Shown here: positions 1 to 6,110 of the stretch, one piece after another | Position numbering within the stretch: position 1 is the stretch's first letter | How the letters are laid out: every line of letters starts with the position of its first letter | From: Burkholderiales bacterium | GTDB taxonomy: Bacteria; Pseudomonadota; Gammaproteobacteria; Burkholderiales; Burkholderiaceae_F | Reading direction: 5' to 3' | Assembly (NCBI GenBank): GCA_024641225.1 | Contig: JAHEDN010000168.1 | Span: forward strand, 1-6,110 | Length of the DNA: 6,110 nt | Position numbers and translations under genes: made by a program | The notes under the pieces: model-generated | The model's database searches: none | Told to the model about the DNA's origin: nothing | What the model saw: the letters and a program-made list of their open reading frames with translations, nothing else

Positions 1-47
1 CGGCGATGGTCGAGCTCGAAGCAACTGCTGTCGTTCCCGCGGCCTGA
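1..47 (+). CDS. Possible 3' end of an upstream gene (fragment)
   Basis: In the frame that starts at position 3 the sequence reads AMVELEATAVVPAA and then stops at TGA 45-47. Alternating hydrophobic and acidic residues resemble a terminal beta-strand, and the stop sits 39 bases before the next start, a normal spacing within a cluster. The other two forward frames stay open to TGA 71-73 and TGA 100-102, but they would run close to or into the following gene and read as arginine- and serine-rich shadow sequence. Fourteen codons are too few to name a family. The call rests on spacing and composition only, and another frame or no gene at all is possible. Confidence 0.3.
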   Translation, partial: AMVELEATAVVPAA

Positions 48-76
48 CGGCGGCGGCCGCATCCGTCACCTGAATC

Positions 77-81
77 GAGGT
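77..81 (+). promoter_or_regulatory. Ribosome binding site of the molybdoenzyme gene
   Basis: GAGGT lies five bases before the ATG at 87. It is a good Shine-Dalgarno match at normal spacing and decides in favour of this start, rather than the overlapping ATG at 80 that opens a different, shadow frame. Confidence 0.65.
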
Positions 82-86
82 GTGCC

Positions 87-2834
87 ATGGGCAGTGCACT
101 GAGCGAACGCAAACCCGCAACGCGCGAGTTGCCGACCTATTGCTACAACTGCGTGGCCGGCCCCGATCTGCTGACCGTCAAGGTCACCGACGGCGTGGTC
201 ACCGGCATCGGACCGAACTTCGACGGGATCGGCATCCACCCGGCCGACGGCCGGCCCTGCGTGAAAGCCTACGGGCTCGTGCAGAAGACTTACCACCCGG
301 CGAGGATCCTGTCGCCGATGAAGCGCACCAACCCGAAGAAGGGGATCGACGAGGATCCGGGCTGGGTGCCGATTTCATGGGACGAGGCGCTCGACACGGT
401 TGCGGCGAAGCTCACAGAAATCCGCAGCCGCGGCCTGATCGACGAACAGGGCTTTCCGCGCCTCGCGGCGACCTTCGGCCACGGCGGGACTCCGGCCAAC
501 TACATGGGCAGCTTCCCGGCGTTTCTTGCCGCGTGGGGCCCGGTCGACTCGAGCTTCGGCTCCGGACAGGGTGTGAAGTGCGTGCACTCCGAGCATCTGT
601 TCGGGGAGTTCTGGCACCGCGCGTTCACCGTCTCGGCCGACATGACGTACACCCGCTTCAACCTCTCGTTCGGCAACAACAACGAGGTGACCGGCGGACC
701 GTGCGCGGTCACGCGCCACGCCGACGCGCGCGTGCGAGGCGCGAAGCGCATCCAGATCGAACCGCACCTTTCGGTGACCGCGGGCACGTCGGCGCAGTGG
801 ATCCCGATCAGGCCCAAGACCGACGCGGCGTGCATGTTCGCGATCATCCACGTGATGCTGCATGAGCAGCCGCGCGAGCGGCTCGACCTGCCGTTCCTGC
901 GCGATATGACCTCGTCGCCGTACCTGGTCGGGCCCAACGGCTTTTATCTGCGCGAGCCCGGCAGCGGCAAGCCGCTGCTGTGGGACGCGCGCGCCAGCGC
1001 CGCAGTGCCCTTCGACACGCCGGGAGTCGAGCCGCTGCTCGAGGGCCGCGTAACGGTAGCGCGGGCGACGGAACTCGGTGTCGACGGCGAGCAGTGGACG
1101 CACGAGAACGTCGAGGCCGACACCGCATTCACGAAACTCGTCGAGCACGTGCGCCAGTACGCGCCGGAATGGGCGGCGCCGATCTGCGAGGTGCCGGCGG
1201 CCACGATTCGGCGCCTGGCCGCCGAGTATCTCGACAACGCCTGCATCGGCGAGACGATCGAGGTCGACGGGCAGGTGCTGCCGTTCCGCCCGGTGGCGGT
1301 CACGCTGGGCAAGACGGTGAACAACGGCTGGGGCGCGTTCGAGGCCGTGTGGTCGCGCACCATGCTGGCGGCGCTGGTCGGCGCGCTCGAGGTGCCCGGA
1401 GGCACGCTCGGCACGACAATCCGGCTCAACAAGCCGCACGACAACCGGCACAAGAGCGTGAAGCCCGGCGTGGACGGTTTCATGAGCACCAACATGAACC
1501 CGACCGGGAAGGACACCTGGATCCGCAAGCCGACCGGGCGCAACGCGCACCGCACGCTGGTGCCGCTGTCGGGCAACTCCGGCGCGTGGAGCGAAGCGCT
1601 CGGCCCGACGCACCTGGCGTGGATGTTCAGCGCCCGCCCCCAGGAGGCCTGGCCCGAGACCAGCAAGCCGGACGTGTGGATTGCCTATCGCACCAATCCG
1701 GCGATCTCGTTCTGGGATACGCGGGCGGTGGCCGAGATGATGGCCAACTTCCCGTACACGGTCTGCATCGCGTACACGCCGGATGAGACCAACCACATGG
1801 CCGACATCGTGCTGCCGGAGGCGACCGACCTCGAGTCGACGCAGCTGATCAAGATGGGCAAGACCAAGTTCGTCGAGCAGTTCTGGCGGCACCAGGGCTG
1901 GGTGCTGCGCCAGCCCGCGGTGGCGCCGCGCGGCGATACGAAAGACTTCACCTGGATATCCACCGAACTGGCGCGCCGCACCGGGCTGCTCGAGGGCTAC
2001 AACGAAGCGATCAACCGCGGCGTCTGCGGCGTGGCGCTGAGGAACGACAGGCGCGACTTCGCCCTCGATCCGGCGCAGGTGCACTCGGTCGACGAGATCT
2101 GGGACGCGGTGTGCCGCGCCGCCAGCCACGATCTGAGCCAGGGCGACGAAGTGCACGATCTGGCCTGGTTCAAGGAACACGGGCTGATGACGCGGCCGTA
2201 CGAGCAGGCTGGCTGGTACCTGTATCCGACGCTCAAGAGCCAGGGCTTGCGCTTTGAGCTGCCGTACCAGGAGCGGCTGATGCGCGCCGGACGCGAGCTC
2301 GGCAACCGGCTGCACGAGACCGGCGTCACGTGGTGGGATCGCCAGCTCGAGGAATACCAGCCGCTGCCGGTATGGCACGACTTCCCGGCGATCTGGGAGA
2401 AGGATCTGGTCCGCCGCGGCCACAAGCCGGAGGACTTTCCCTTCTGGCTGCTGACCACCAAGAGCATGCAGTACCACTCCGGCGGCAACGCGGCGATCCA
2501 GCTGATGGACGAGGTGGCGGGCAACCTGCGCGGCCATCGTGGCGTGGTGATTAACAAACGGACCGCCGACGACCTCGGCATCGAAGAAGGCGACCTCATC
2601 GAGGTGAAGTCGGTGATCGGCGCCACGCAGGGCAGGGCGGTGCCGGCGCAGGGCATCCATCCGAAGACGCTGCTCATCATCGGCCAGTTCGACCACTGGG
2701 CCACCCCGTATGCGAAGGACATGAAGGCGCCCAGCCTGAACACGATCGCCCCGATGTCGCTGGAGCTGACCGACGCGACCGGTTCCGGCGCCGACGTAGT
2801 GCGAGTGTCGGTGCGGCGCGTGGCCGGCGCCTGA
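87..2834 (+). CDS. Molybdopterin-dependent oxidoreductase, DMSO-reductase superfamily, cytoplasmic
   Basis: This is a full-length catalytic subunit (915 residues) that would bind bis-molybdopterin guanine dinucleotide and perform a two-electron redox or hydroxylation-type reaction; the substrate is unknown. Visible parts in order: an N-terminal cysteine motif (C19, C22, C58); the WVPISWDEALD segment at 93-103; a FGSGQGVKC segment in which C165 stands where the family usually places its molybdenum ligand; NLSFGNNNE at 192-200; the cofactor-contact stretch IPIRPKTDAA at 239-248; ADIVLPEATDLES at 572-584; and a C-terminal molybdopterin-binding domain from about residue 785, with GVVINKRTADDLGIEEGD near 819-836. 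No twin-arginine or other signal peptide is present, so it probably works in the cytoplasm. The iron-sulfur motif lacks its third cysteine. No electron-transfer or membrane-anchor subunit is in view. Overall layout recalls large subunits such as phenylacetyl-CoA:acceptor oxidoreductase (PadB) or polysulfide/thiosulfate reductases, but I cannot assign it to one. Superfamily membership is near certain; specific function is open. Confidence 0.93.
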   Translation: MGSALSERKPATRELPTYCYNCVAGPDLLTVKVTDGVVTGIGPNFDGIGIHPADGRPCVKAYGLVQKTYHPARILSPMKRTNPKKGIDEDPGWVPISWDEALDTVAAKLTEIRSRGLIDEQGFPRLAATFGHGGTPANYMGSFPAFLAAWGPVDSSFGSGQGVKCVHSEHLFGEFWHRAFTVSADMTYTRFNLSFGNNNEVTGGPCAVTRHADARVRGAKRIQIEPHLSVTAGTSAQWIPIRPKTDAACMFAIIHVMLHEQPRERLDLPFLRDMTSSPYLVGPNGFYLREPGSGKPLLWDARASAAVPFDTPGVEPLLEGRVTVARATELGVDGEQWTHENVEADTAFTKLVEHVRQYAPEWAAPICEVPAATIRRLAAEYLDNACIGETIEVDGQVLPFRPVAVTLGKTVNNGWGAFEAVWSRTMLAALVGALEVPGGTLGTTIRLNKPHDNRHKSVKPGVDGFMSTNMNPTGKDTWIRKPTGRNAHRTLVPLSGNSGAWSEALGPTHLAWMFSARPQEAWPETSKPDVWIAYRTNPAISFWDTRAVAEMMANFPYTVCIAYTPDETNHMADIVLPEATDLESTQLIKMGKTKFVEQFWRHQGWVLRQPAVAPRGDTKDFTWISTELARRTGLLEGYNEAINRGVCGVALRNDRRDFALDPAQVHSVDEIWDAVCRAASHDLSQGDEVHDLAWFKEHGLMTRPYEQAGWYLYPTLKSQGLRFELPYQERLMRAGRELGNRLHETGVTWWDRQLEEYQPLPVWHDFPAIWEKDLVRRGHKPEDFPFWLLTTKSMQYHSGGNAAIQLMDEVAGNLRGHRGVVINKRTADDLGIEEGDLIEVKSVIGATQGRAVPAQGIHPKTLLIIGQFDHWATPYAKDMKAPSLNTIAPMSLELTDATGSGADVVRVSVRRVAGA

Positions 2835-2840
2835 GGGAAT

Positions 2841-2883
2841 CTCTTCCTCCCCTCTGCCCTTGCGGGAGAGGGGCAGGGGAGAC
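2841..2883. repeat. REP-like imperfect palindrome between the molybdoenzyme gene and fadH
   Basis: The core stem pairs CCCCTCT(g)CCC (2849-2859) with GGGAGAGGGG (2864-2873) around the loop TTGC (2860-2863): ten pairs with one bulged G. The flanks 2842-2848 and 2875-2882 can extend the stem imperfectly, with bulges at 2874 and 2878. No U-run follows on the + strand, so it is not a typical intrinsic terminator. Pyrimidine-rich and purine-rich arms of this kind (CCCTCTCCC / GGGAGAGGG) are known as dispersed intergenic repeats in many GC-rich proteobacteria. That this copy belongs to such a family is inference, since only one copy lies in the window. It could stabilise the 3' end of the upstream transcript or reduce readthrough into fadH. 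Confidence 0.6.
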
Positions 2884-2925
2884 GGGCGCAAAGGAACGCC
2901 GCCTGCGTGATCGCGAATTGACGCC

Positions 2926-4950
2926 ATGAACCGCTATCCGCACTTGCTGGCGCACCTCGACTTCGGCTTCCTGCGGCTGCGCAATCGCATCGTGATGGGC
3001 GCGATGCACACGCGTCTGGAGACGCTCGACCGACCCGTCGACCGCCTCGTCGCTTTCTATGCCGCGCGCGCCCGCGGTGAAACCGGGCTGATCCTCACCG
3101 GCGGTTTCGCGCCGAACCTCGAAGGACGCATCGACGCGGAAGGGCCGCTGCTGTGCGACGACTCGCAACTCGACGAGCACCGCGCGATCTGCGCCGCGGT
3201 GCACCGCGAGGGCGGGCACATCGCGCTGCAGATCCTGCACACCGGCCGCTATGCCAAGCTGCCGGAATGCGTCGCTCCGTCGGCGATCCGCTCGCGCATC
3301 AACCGCTACACGCCGCGTGCGCTGTCGGCGCAGGACATCCGCCGCACGATCGACGACTTCGCACGCACCGCGCAGCTCGCGCGCGAGGCGGGCTACGACG
3401 GCGTCGAGATCATGGGCTCCGAGGGCTACCTGATCAACGAATTCACCGCGCCGGTGACCAACCAGCGCGACGACGAGTACGGCGGCTCGATCGCGAACCG
3501 CTGCCGCTTCGCCGAGGAAATTGTCGGGGCCGTGCGCCGCGCCTGCGGCGACGACTTCCTGCTCGTCTACCGCATCTCGTCGATCGACCTGGTCGAGGGC
3601 GGCACGTCGGCGGACGACACGGTCGAACTCGCGCGGCGAATCGAGAGCGCCGGCGCCAGCATCCTGAACACCGGGATTGGCTGGCACGAAGCTCCGGTGC
3701 CGACCATCGCTGCCAGCGTGCCGCGCGCGGCGTGGTCGTTCGCCGTGCGGCGGGTCAAAGGGACGGTGTCGATACCGGTGATTGCCTCGAATCGGATCAA
3801 CACACCGGAACTGGCTAACGCGTTGCTTGCCGATGGCACCGCCGACCTGGTGTCGATGGCGCGACCGCTGCTCGCCGACCCGGAGTTCGCGAAGAAGGCG
3901 CGCGAGGGCCGCGCCGACGAGATCGCCCCCTGCATCGCGTGCAACCAGAGCTGCCTCGATCTGATCTTCACCCAGCGCTCGGCCAGTTGCCTGGTCAACC
4001 CGCGCGCCGGGCACGAGATCGAGTTCAGCGACGCGCCGGCAGAGGCGCACAGGCGGGTCGCCGTCGTCGGCGCCGGGCCGGCCGGCATGGCCTTCTCTGT
4101 CGACGCCGCCGCGCGCGGCCATTCGGTGACGCTGTACGAGGCGGCCGATGCGATCGGTGGCCAGCTGAACCTGGCCCGCGTCGTGCCCGGCAAGGGCGAG
4201 TTCGACGAACTGCTGCGCTATTTCCGCGTGCGACTGCAACGGTTGGGCGTCGAGCTGAAGCTCGGCAAGCGGGTCGATGCCGACGGGCTGGTCGCGGACG
4301 CGTTCGAAGAAATCGTCCTCGCCACTGGCGTGACGCCGCGTGTGCCCGAACTGCCGGGCATCGATCATCCGAAGGTCGTGTCGTACGTCGATGTGCTTTC
4401 GGGGCGGAAGTCGGTCGGCCAGCGGGTGGCGATCATCGGTGCCGGCGGCATCGGCTTCGACGTCGCCGAGTACCTGCTCGGCGACGCCGAGGAATCACGT
4501 TCGCCGGGAAATTTCCTGTCGGCGTGGAACGTCGACCCATCGGCGCGCAACGGCGGCCTCGACCGCGACGGAATGTCGCCGGCACGGCCGACGTCGCGCC
4601 GCGTCTACATGTTTCAGCGCAAGCGCGACAAGCTCGGCGCCGGGCTGGGCAAGACCACCGGCTGGATCCTGAAGGCGCGGCTGCACAAGGCGGGCGTCGA
4701 GATGACGTCGGGCGCGCAGTACACCGCGATCGACGACGACGGGCTGCACTACGTCGTCGACGGCGAAGCCAGGGTGCTGCCGGTCGACAACGTGGTGATC
4801 TGCGCCGGCCAGCAAAGCGAGCGCGCCTTGTACGACGAACTCGTATCGCGCGGCATCAGGCTGCGGCTGATCGGCGGTGCCGATGTCGCCGCCGAACTCG
4901 ATGCGGCGCGGGCGATCGAGCAGGCGGTTCGGTTGGCGGCGGCGATCTAG
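2926..4950 (+). CDS. fadH: NADPH-dependent 2,4-dienoyl-CoA reductase
   Basis: This enzyme reduces 2,4-dienoyl-CoA to an enoyl-CoA with NADPH, which lets beta-oxidation proceed through polyunsaturated or conjugated acyl-CoA in the cytoplasm. At 674 residues it is close to the 672 of E. coli FadH, and the two align from the first residues (MNRYPHLLAHLDFGF) to the end, which supports the ATG at 2926. The N-terminal Old Yellow Enzyme-type barrel carries ALQILHTGRY and the two residues matching the E. coli catalytic pair, Y168 in SEGYLIN and H254 in GIGWHEA. The 4Fe-4S ligands are C336, C339, C343 and C355. Two Rossmann glycine motifs follow, GAGPAG at 382-387 and GAGGIG at 505-510, for the FAD and NADPH parts. 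The C-terminal stretches QGLGKTTGW-like (GAGLGKTTGW) and VDNVVICAGQ are also typical. It has no truncation or missing key residue. A strong Shine-Dalgarno is absent. It lies 91 bases behind the molybdoenzyme gene on the same strand, so cotranscription is possible. Confidence 0.97.
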   Translation: MNRYPHLLAHLDFGFLRLRNRIVMGAMHTRLETLDRPVDRLVAFYAARARGETGLILTGGFAPNLEGRIDAEGPLLCDDSQLDEHRAICAAVHREGGHIALQILHTGRYAKLPECVAPSAIRSRINRYTPRALSAQDIRRTIDDFARTAQLAREAGYDGVEIMGSEGYLINEFTAPVTNQRDDEYGGSIANRCRFAEEIVGAVRRACGDDFLLVYRISSIDLVEGGTSADDTVELARRIESAGASILNTGIGWHEAPVPTIAASVPRAAWSFAVRRVKGTVSIPVIASNRINTPELANALLADGTADLVSMARPLLADPEFAKKAREGRADEIAPCIACNQSCLDLIFTQRSASCLVNPRAGHEIEFSDAPAEAHRRVAVVGAGPAGMAFSVDAAARGHSVTLYEAADAIGGQLNLARVVPGKGEFDELLRYFRVRLQRLGVELKLGKRVDADGLVADAFEEIVLATGVTPRVPELPGIDHPKVVSYVDVLSGRKSVGQRVAIIGAGGIGFDVAEYLLGDAEESRSPGNFLSAWNVDPSARNGGLDRDGMSPARPTSRRVYMFQRKRDKLGAGLGKTTGWILKARLHKAGVEMTSGAQYTAIDDDGLHYVVDGEARVLPVDNVVICAGQQSERALYDELVSRGIRLRLIGGADVAAELDAARAIEQAVRLAAAI

Positions 4951-5120
4951 GCGGGCAGATCTCTATGCTTGTCGGCAATGTCCGCGCTGCCGCGCGCGGC
5001 GCTGGCGGCGAAGCGCTCGCGGAACGGTGTCTCGCCGGTGATGCCGACGAGGCCCTCGATAGCGAGGCGGCAGCGGCGAAGCGTCGGACCTGGTCCAGCG
5101 GATGCCTGGGTCGTCGCCAT
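4947..5120 (-). CDS. Doubtful small ORF, 57 residues, unknown (or remnant)
   Basis: The minus strand is open from an ATG at 5120 to TAG at 4947-4949, overlapping the last four bases of fadH tail to tail. The product runs MATTQASAGPGP and then LRRCRLAIEGLVGITGE, ending in DKHRDLPA. From about the fourteenth codon nearly every third base is G or C, and the composition (charged and aliphatic residues, few Arg/Pro runs) looks more like real protein than the other frames here. Against it: no Shine-Dalgarno precedes the ATG, it starts only about 50 bases past a likely terminator of the minus-strand dppA-type gene, and I recognise no family. It may be a short gene, the decayed end of a longer one, or chance in GC-rich DNA. 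The frame is open further upstream to 5225, but that part reads as proline/arginine-rich noise across the hairpin. Confidence 0.3.
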   Translation of the reverse strand: MATTQASAGPGPTLRRCRLAIEGLVGITGETPFRERFAASAARGSADIADKHRDLPA

Positions 5121-5168
5121 GGCGGCCGGCGGCAGTTTGCGCCTGCACGGCAGGCTCCGCAAAGAAGA

Positions 5169-5196
5169 AACCCCGCGCGGGAAAGCGCGCGGGGTT
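5169..5196 (-). terminator. Rho-independent terminator of the dppA-type gene
   Basis: AACCCCGCGCG (5169-5179) pairs perfectly with CGCGCGGGGTT (5186-5196) around a six-base loop, an eleven-pair GC-rich stem. Read on the minus strand the stem is followed by TTCTTCTTT-type sequence (5160-5168 region), which is U-rich in the RNA. On the plus strand the tail is TTCTCGG and much weaker. It therefore points to termination of the minus-strand gene whose stop is about 50 bases upstream, with at best weak action on fadH transcripts. Confidence 0.8.
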
Positions 5197-5207
5197 CTCG
5201 GAAAACG

Positions 5208-5227
5208 GGGTGCGGCCGGTGGCACCC
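5208..5227 (-). terminator. Possible second, proximal hairpin terminator of the dppA-type gene
   Basis: GGGTGC (5208-5213) pairs with GCACCC (5222-5227) around an eight-base loop. On the minus strand it is followed by CGTTTTCC, a short T-run, and it begins about 20 bases after the stop codon. The stem is only six pairs and the T-run four bases, so alone it would be weak. Together with the stronger hairpin just beyond, it makes a tandem arrangement. Confidence 0.35.
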
Positions 5228-5247
5228 TGCCCCGCTACCGTCCCTGT

Positions 5248-6110
5248 TTATTCCTTGATGTCGACGCCATAGAACGTGTGACGGCCAAACGGCGATAGCT
5301 TGAAGTCGGTCACTTCCTTGCGCACGGGCTTCAGCTGCACCGCATGCGCGATCGTGAACCACGGCGCCTGCTCCTTGAAGATCACCTGCGCCTTCATGTA
5401 CAGGTCGGTGCGCTGCTTCTGGTCGGACAGCGTCTTGGCCTTCAGCACCAGGTCTTCAAAGGGCTGGTAGCAGAACTTGGCGACGTTGCTGCCGTTGGTC
5501 TTGGCGGCATCGCAACCGAGCAGCGTGTGCAGGAAATTGTCCGGGTCGCCGTTGTCGCCCGTCCAGCCGAGCATGCCCATCTGGTGCTCGCCGGCCTGCA
5601 TGCGCTTGCGGTACTCGCCCCACTCGAAGCTCTTGATCTCGGCGGTGACCCCCACCTTGGCGAGGTCGGCCTGCATGAGCTCGGCTATCCGGCGGGCGTT
5701 GGGGTTGTACGGCCGCTGCACGGGCATCGCCCACAGATCGGTGCTGAACCCGTTCGGATAGCCGGCGTCGGCAAGCAGCTTCTTCGCCGCTGCCGGATCG
5801 TACGGGTCGTCCTTGATCGAGTCGTTGTATGACCACATCGACGGCGGGATCGGGTTCTTTGCCGCCACGCCTGTGCTCAGGTAGACGGCGTCGATGATCG
5901 CCTTCTTGCTGATCGCAATGCTGACGGCCTTGCGCACTCGCACGTCGTCGAACGGCTTCTTCGTCGTGTTGAAGGCGAGATAGCCGACGTTCAGCCCGGG
6001 CTGCTCCAGCACCTGCACGTTCGGGTCCTTGCGGATCGCGTCGAGGTCGGCCGGGTTCGGGTACGGCATCACGTGGCACTCGCCCTTCTGCAGCTTGGCC
6101 CAGCGCACCG
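5248..6110 (-). CDS. dppA: Periplasmic dipeptide-binding protein of an ABC importer, DppA type (partial, N-terminus outside window)
   Basis: This is the C-terminal 287 residues of a family 5 solute-binding protein that captures dipeptides (in some relatives also haem or other small ligands) in the periplasm and hands them to the DppBCDF membrane transporter. Stretches that match E. coli DppA closely include MPYPNPADL, LNVGYLAFN, GVAAKNPIPPSMW, DLWAMPVQRPYNPNARR, MLGWTGDNGDPDNF and PVRKEV. Cysteines in GECHVM and in the LLGC / KFCYQPF pair sit where the E. coli protein has disulfide-forming cysteines. The frame runs to the window edge; the GTG at 6106-6108 is internal, not the start, because E. 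coli DppA has well over 200 further residues before this point, including its signal peptide. The stop is TAA at 5248-5250. Two hairpins follow downstream on the minus strand. Family assignment is firm; the ligand is inferred from similarity, and a close paralogue is possible. Confidence 0.94.
   Translation of the reverse strand, partial: VRWAKLQKGECHVMPYPNPADLDAIRKDPNVQVLEQPGLNVGYLAFNTTKKPFDDVRVRKAVSIAISKKAIIDAVYLSTGVAAKNPIPPSMWSYNDSIKDDPYDPAAAKKLLADAGYPNGFSTDLWAMPVQRPYNPNARRIAELMQADLAKVGVTAEIKSFEWGEYRKRMQAGEHQMGMLGWTGDNGDPDNFLHTLLGCDAAKTNGSNVAKFCYQPFEDLVLKAKTLSDQKQRTDLYMKAQVIFKEQAPWFTIAHAVQLKPVRKEVTDFKLSPFGRHTFYGVDIKE

Larger units (their letters stand above)
4951..5247. other. Convergent intergenic region between fadH and the dppA-type gene
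   Basis: These 297 bases separate two genes that face each other. They contain two hairpins near the dppA-type stop (listed separately), a perfect 12-base palindrome GCCGCGCGCGGC at 4989-5000, a short GCCTG-CACGG-CAGGC hairpin at 5141-5155, and the doubtful minus-strand ORF. I see no clear hairpin followed by a U-run that would end the fadH transcript, and no convincing sigma-70 promoter. Confidence 0.6.

Noticed and set aside
375..2927. Very long antisense open frame (about 850 codons) opposite the molybdoenzyme gene
   Set aside because: It is opposite a gene with clear superfamily motifs, is rich in Arg, His and Ala, and shows no recognisable domain. Part of it translates the REP-like palindrome. 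Long antisense frames are expected in GC-rich coding DNA.
2677..4368. Antisense open frame (about 560 codons) across the end of the molybdoenzyme gene and fadH
   Set aside because: It is a shadow of fadH, running through the intergenic palindrome, with no motifs and a composition typical of a complementary frame.
4989..5000. Perfect 12-base palindrome GCCGCGCGCGGC as a possible operator or fadH terminator
   Set aside because: It is low-complexity GC alternation that is common by chance at this base composition, the flanks do not extend it, and no U-run follows.
5141..5155. GCCTG-CACGG-CAGGC hairpin as a separate terminator or regulatory site
   Set aside because: The stem is only five pairs, the flanking bases do not pair, and there is no T-run on either side close enough to matter.
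3939..5258. Forward open frame (about 440 codons) overlapping the second half of fadH
   Set aside because: The product is almost entirely Arg/Gly/Ala/Pro repeats, as expected from an off-frame reading, while fadH in the other frame aligns along its full length with E. coli FadH.
4969..5298. Forward open frame of about 110 codons in the convergent gap, running into the dppA-type gene
   Set aside because: It reads through the terminator hairpin and into the opposite-strand gene, its Arg/Ala-rich composition is noise-like, and it has no ribosome binding site.

Overview
The window is GC-rich (strong G/C at third codon positions) and carries a proteobacterial gene set. The FadH-type and DppA-type proteins can be followed motif by motif against their Escherichia coli counterparts. 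Base composition and gene content suggest a betaproteobacterium (Burkholderiales or Rhodocyclales type), but this is inference and no rRNA or other marker is present to prove it.

Layout. Positions 1-47 probably hold the last codons of an upstream gene on the + strand. Positions 87-2834 (+) encode a 915-residue molybdopterin oxidoreductase of the DMSO-reductase superfamily. It has no export signal and an incomplete N-terminal iron-sulfur motif. A 91-base gap (2835-2925) contains a GC-rich imperfect palindrome that looks like a dispersed REP-like element. Positions 2926-4950 (+) encode a complete 674-residue NADPH-dependent 2,4-dienoyl-CoA reductase (fadH) with FMN/barrel, 4Fe-4S and two nucleotide-binding parts. 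From 4951 to 5247 lies a convergent intergenic region of about 300 bases. It holds two hairpins oriented as terminators for the minus-strand gene and a doubtful small antisense ORF with coding-like codon use. Positions 5248-6110 (-) encode the C-terminal part of a DppA-type periplasmic dipeptide-binding protein, whose start lies beyond the right edge.

How the genes may work together. The molybdoenzyme and fadH are codirectional and close, so they may be cotranscribed. FadH removes double bonds from unsaturated acyl-CoA during beta-oxidation. A cytoplasmic molybdoenzyme beside it would fit a catabolic, possibly anaerobic, acid or acyl-CoA pathway, but its substrate cannot be read from the sequence. 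The dipeptide-binding protein faces the other way and belongs to a separate transcription unit.

I see no CRISPR array, tRNA, rRNA, transposase or phage gene. The most unusual feature is the altered cysteine motif of the molybdoenzyme. I did not find clear evidence of a wholly new system.
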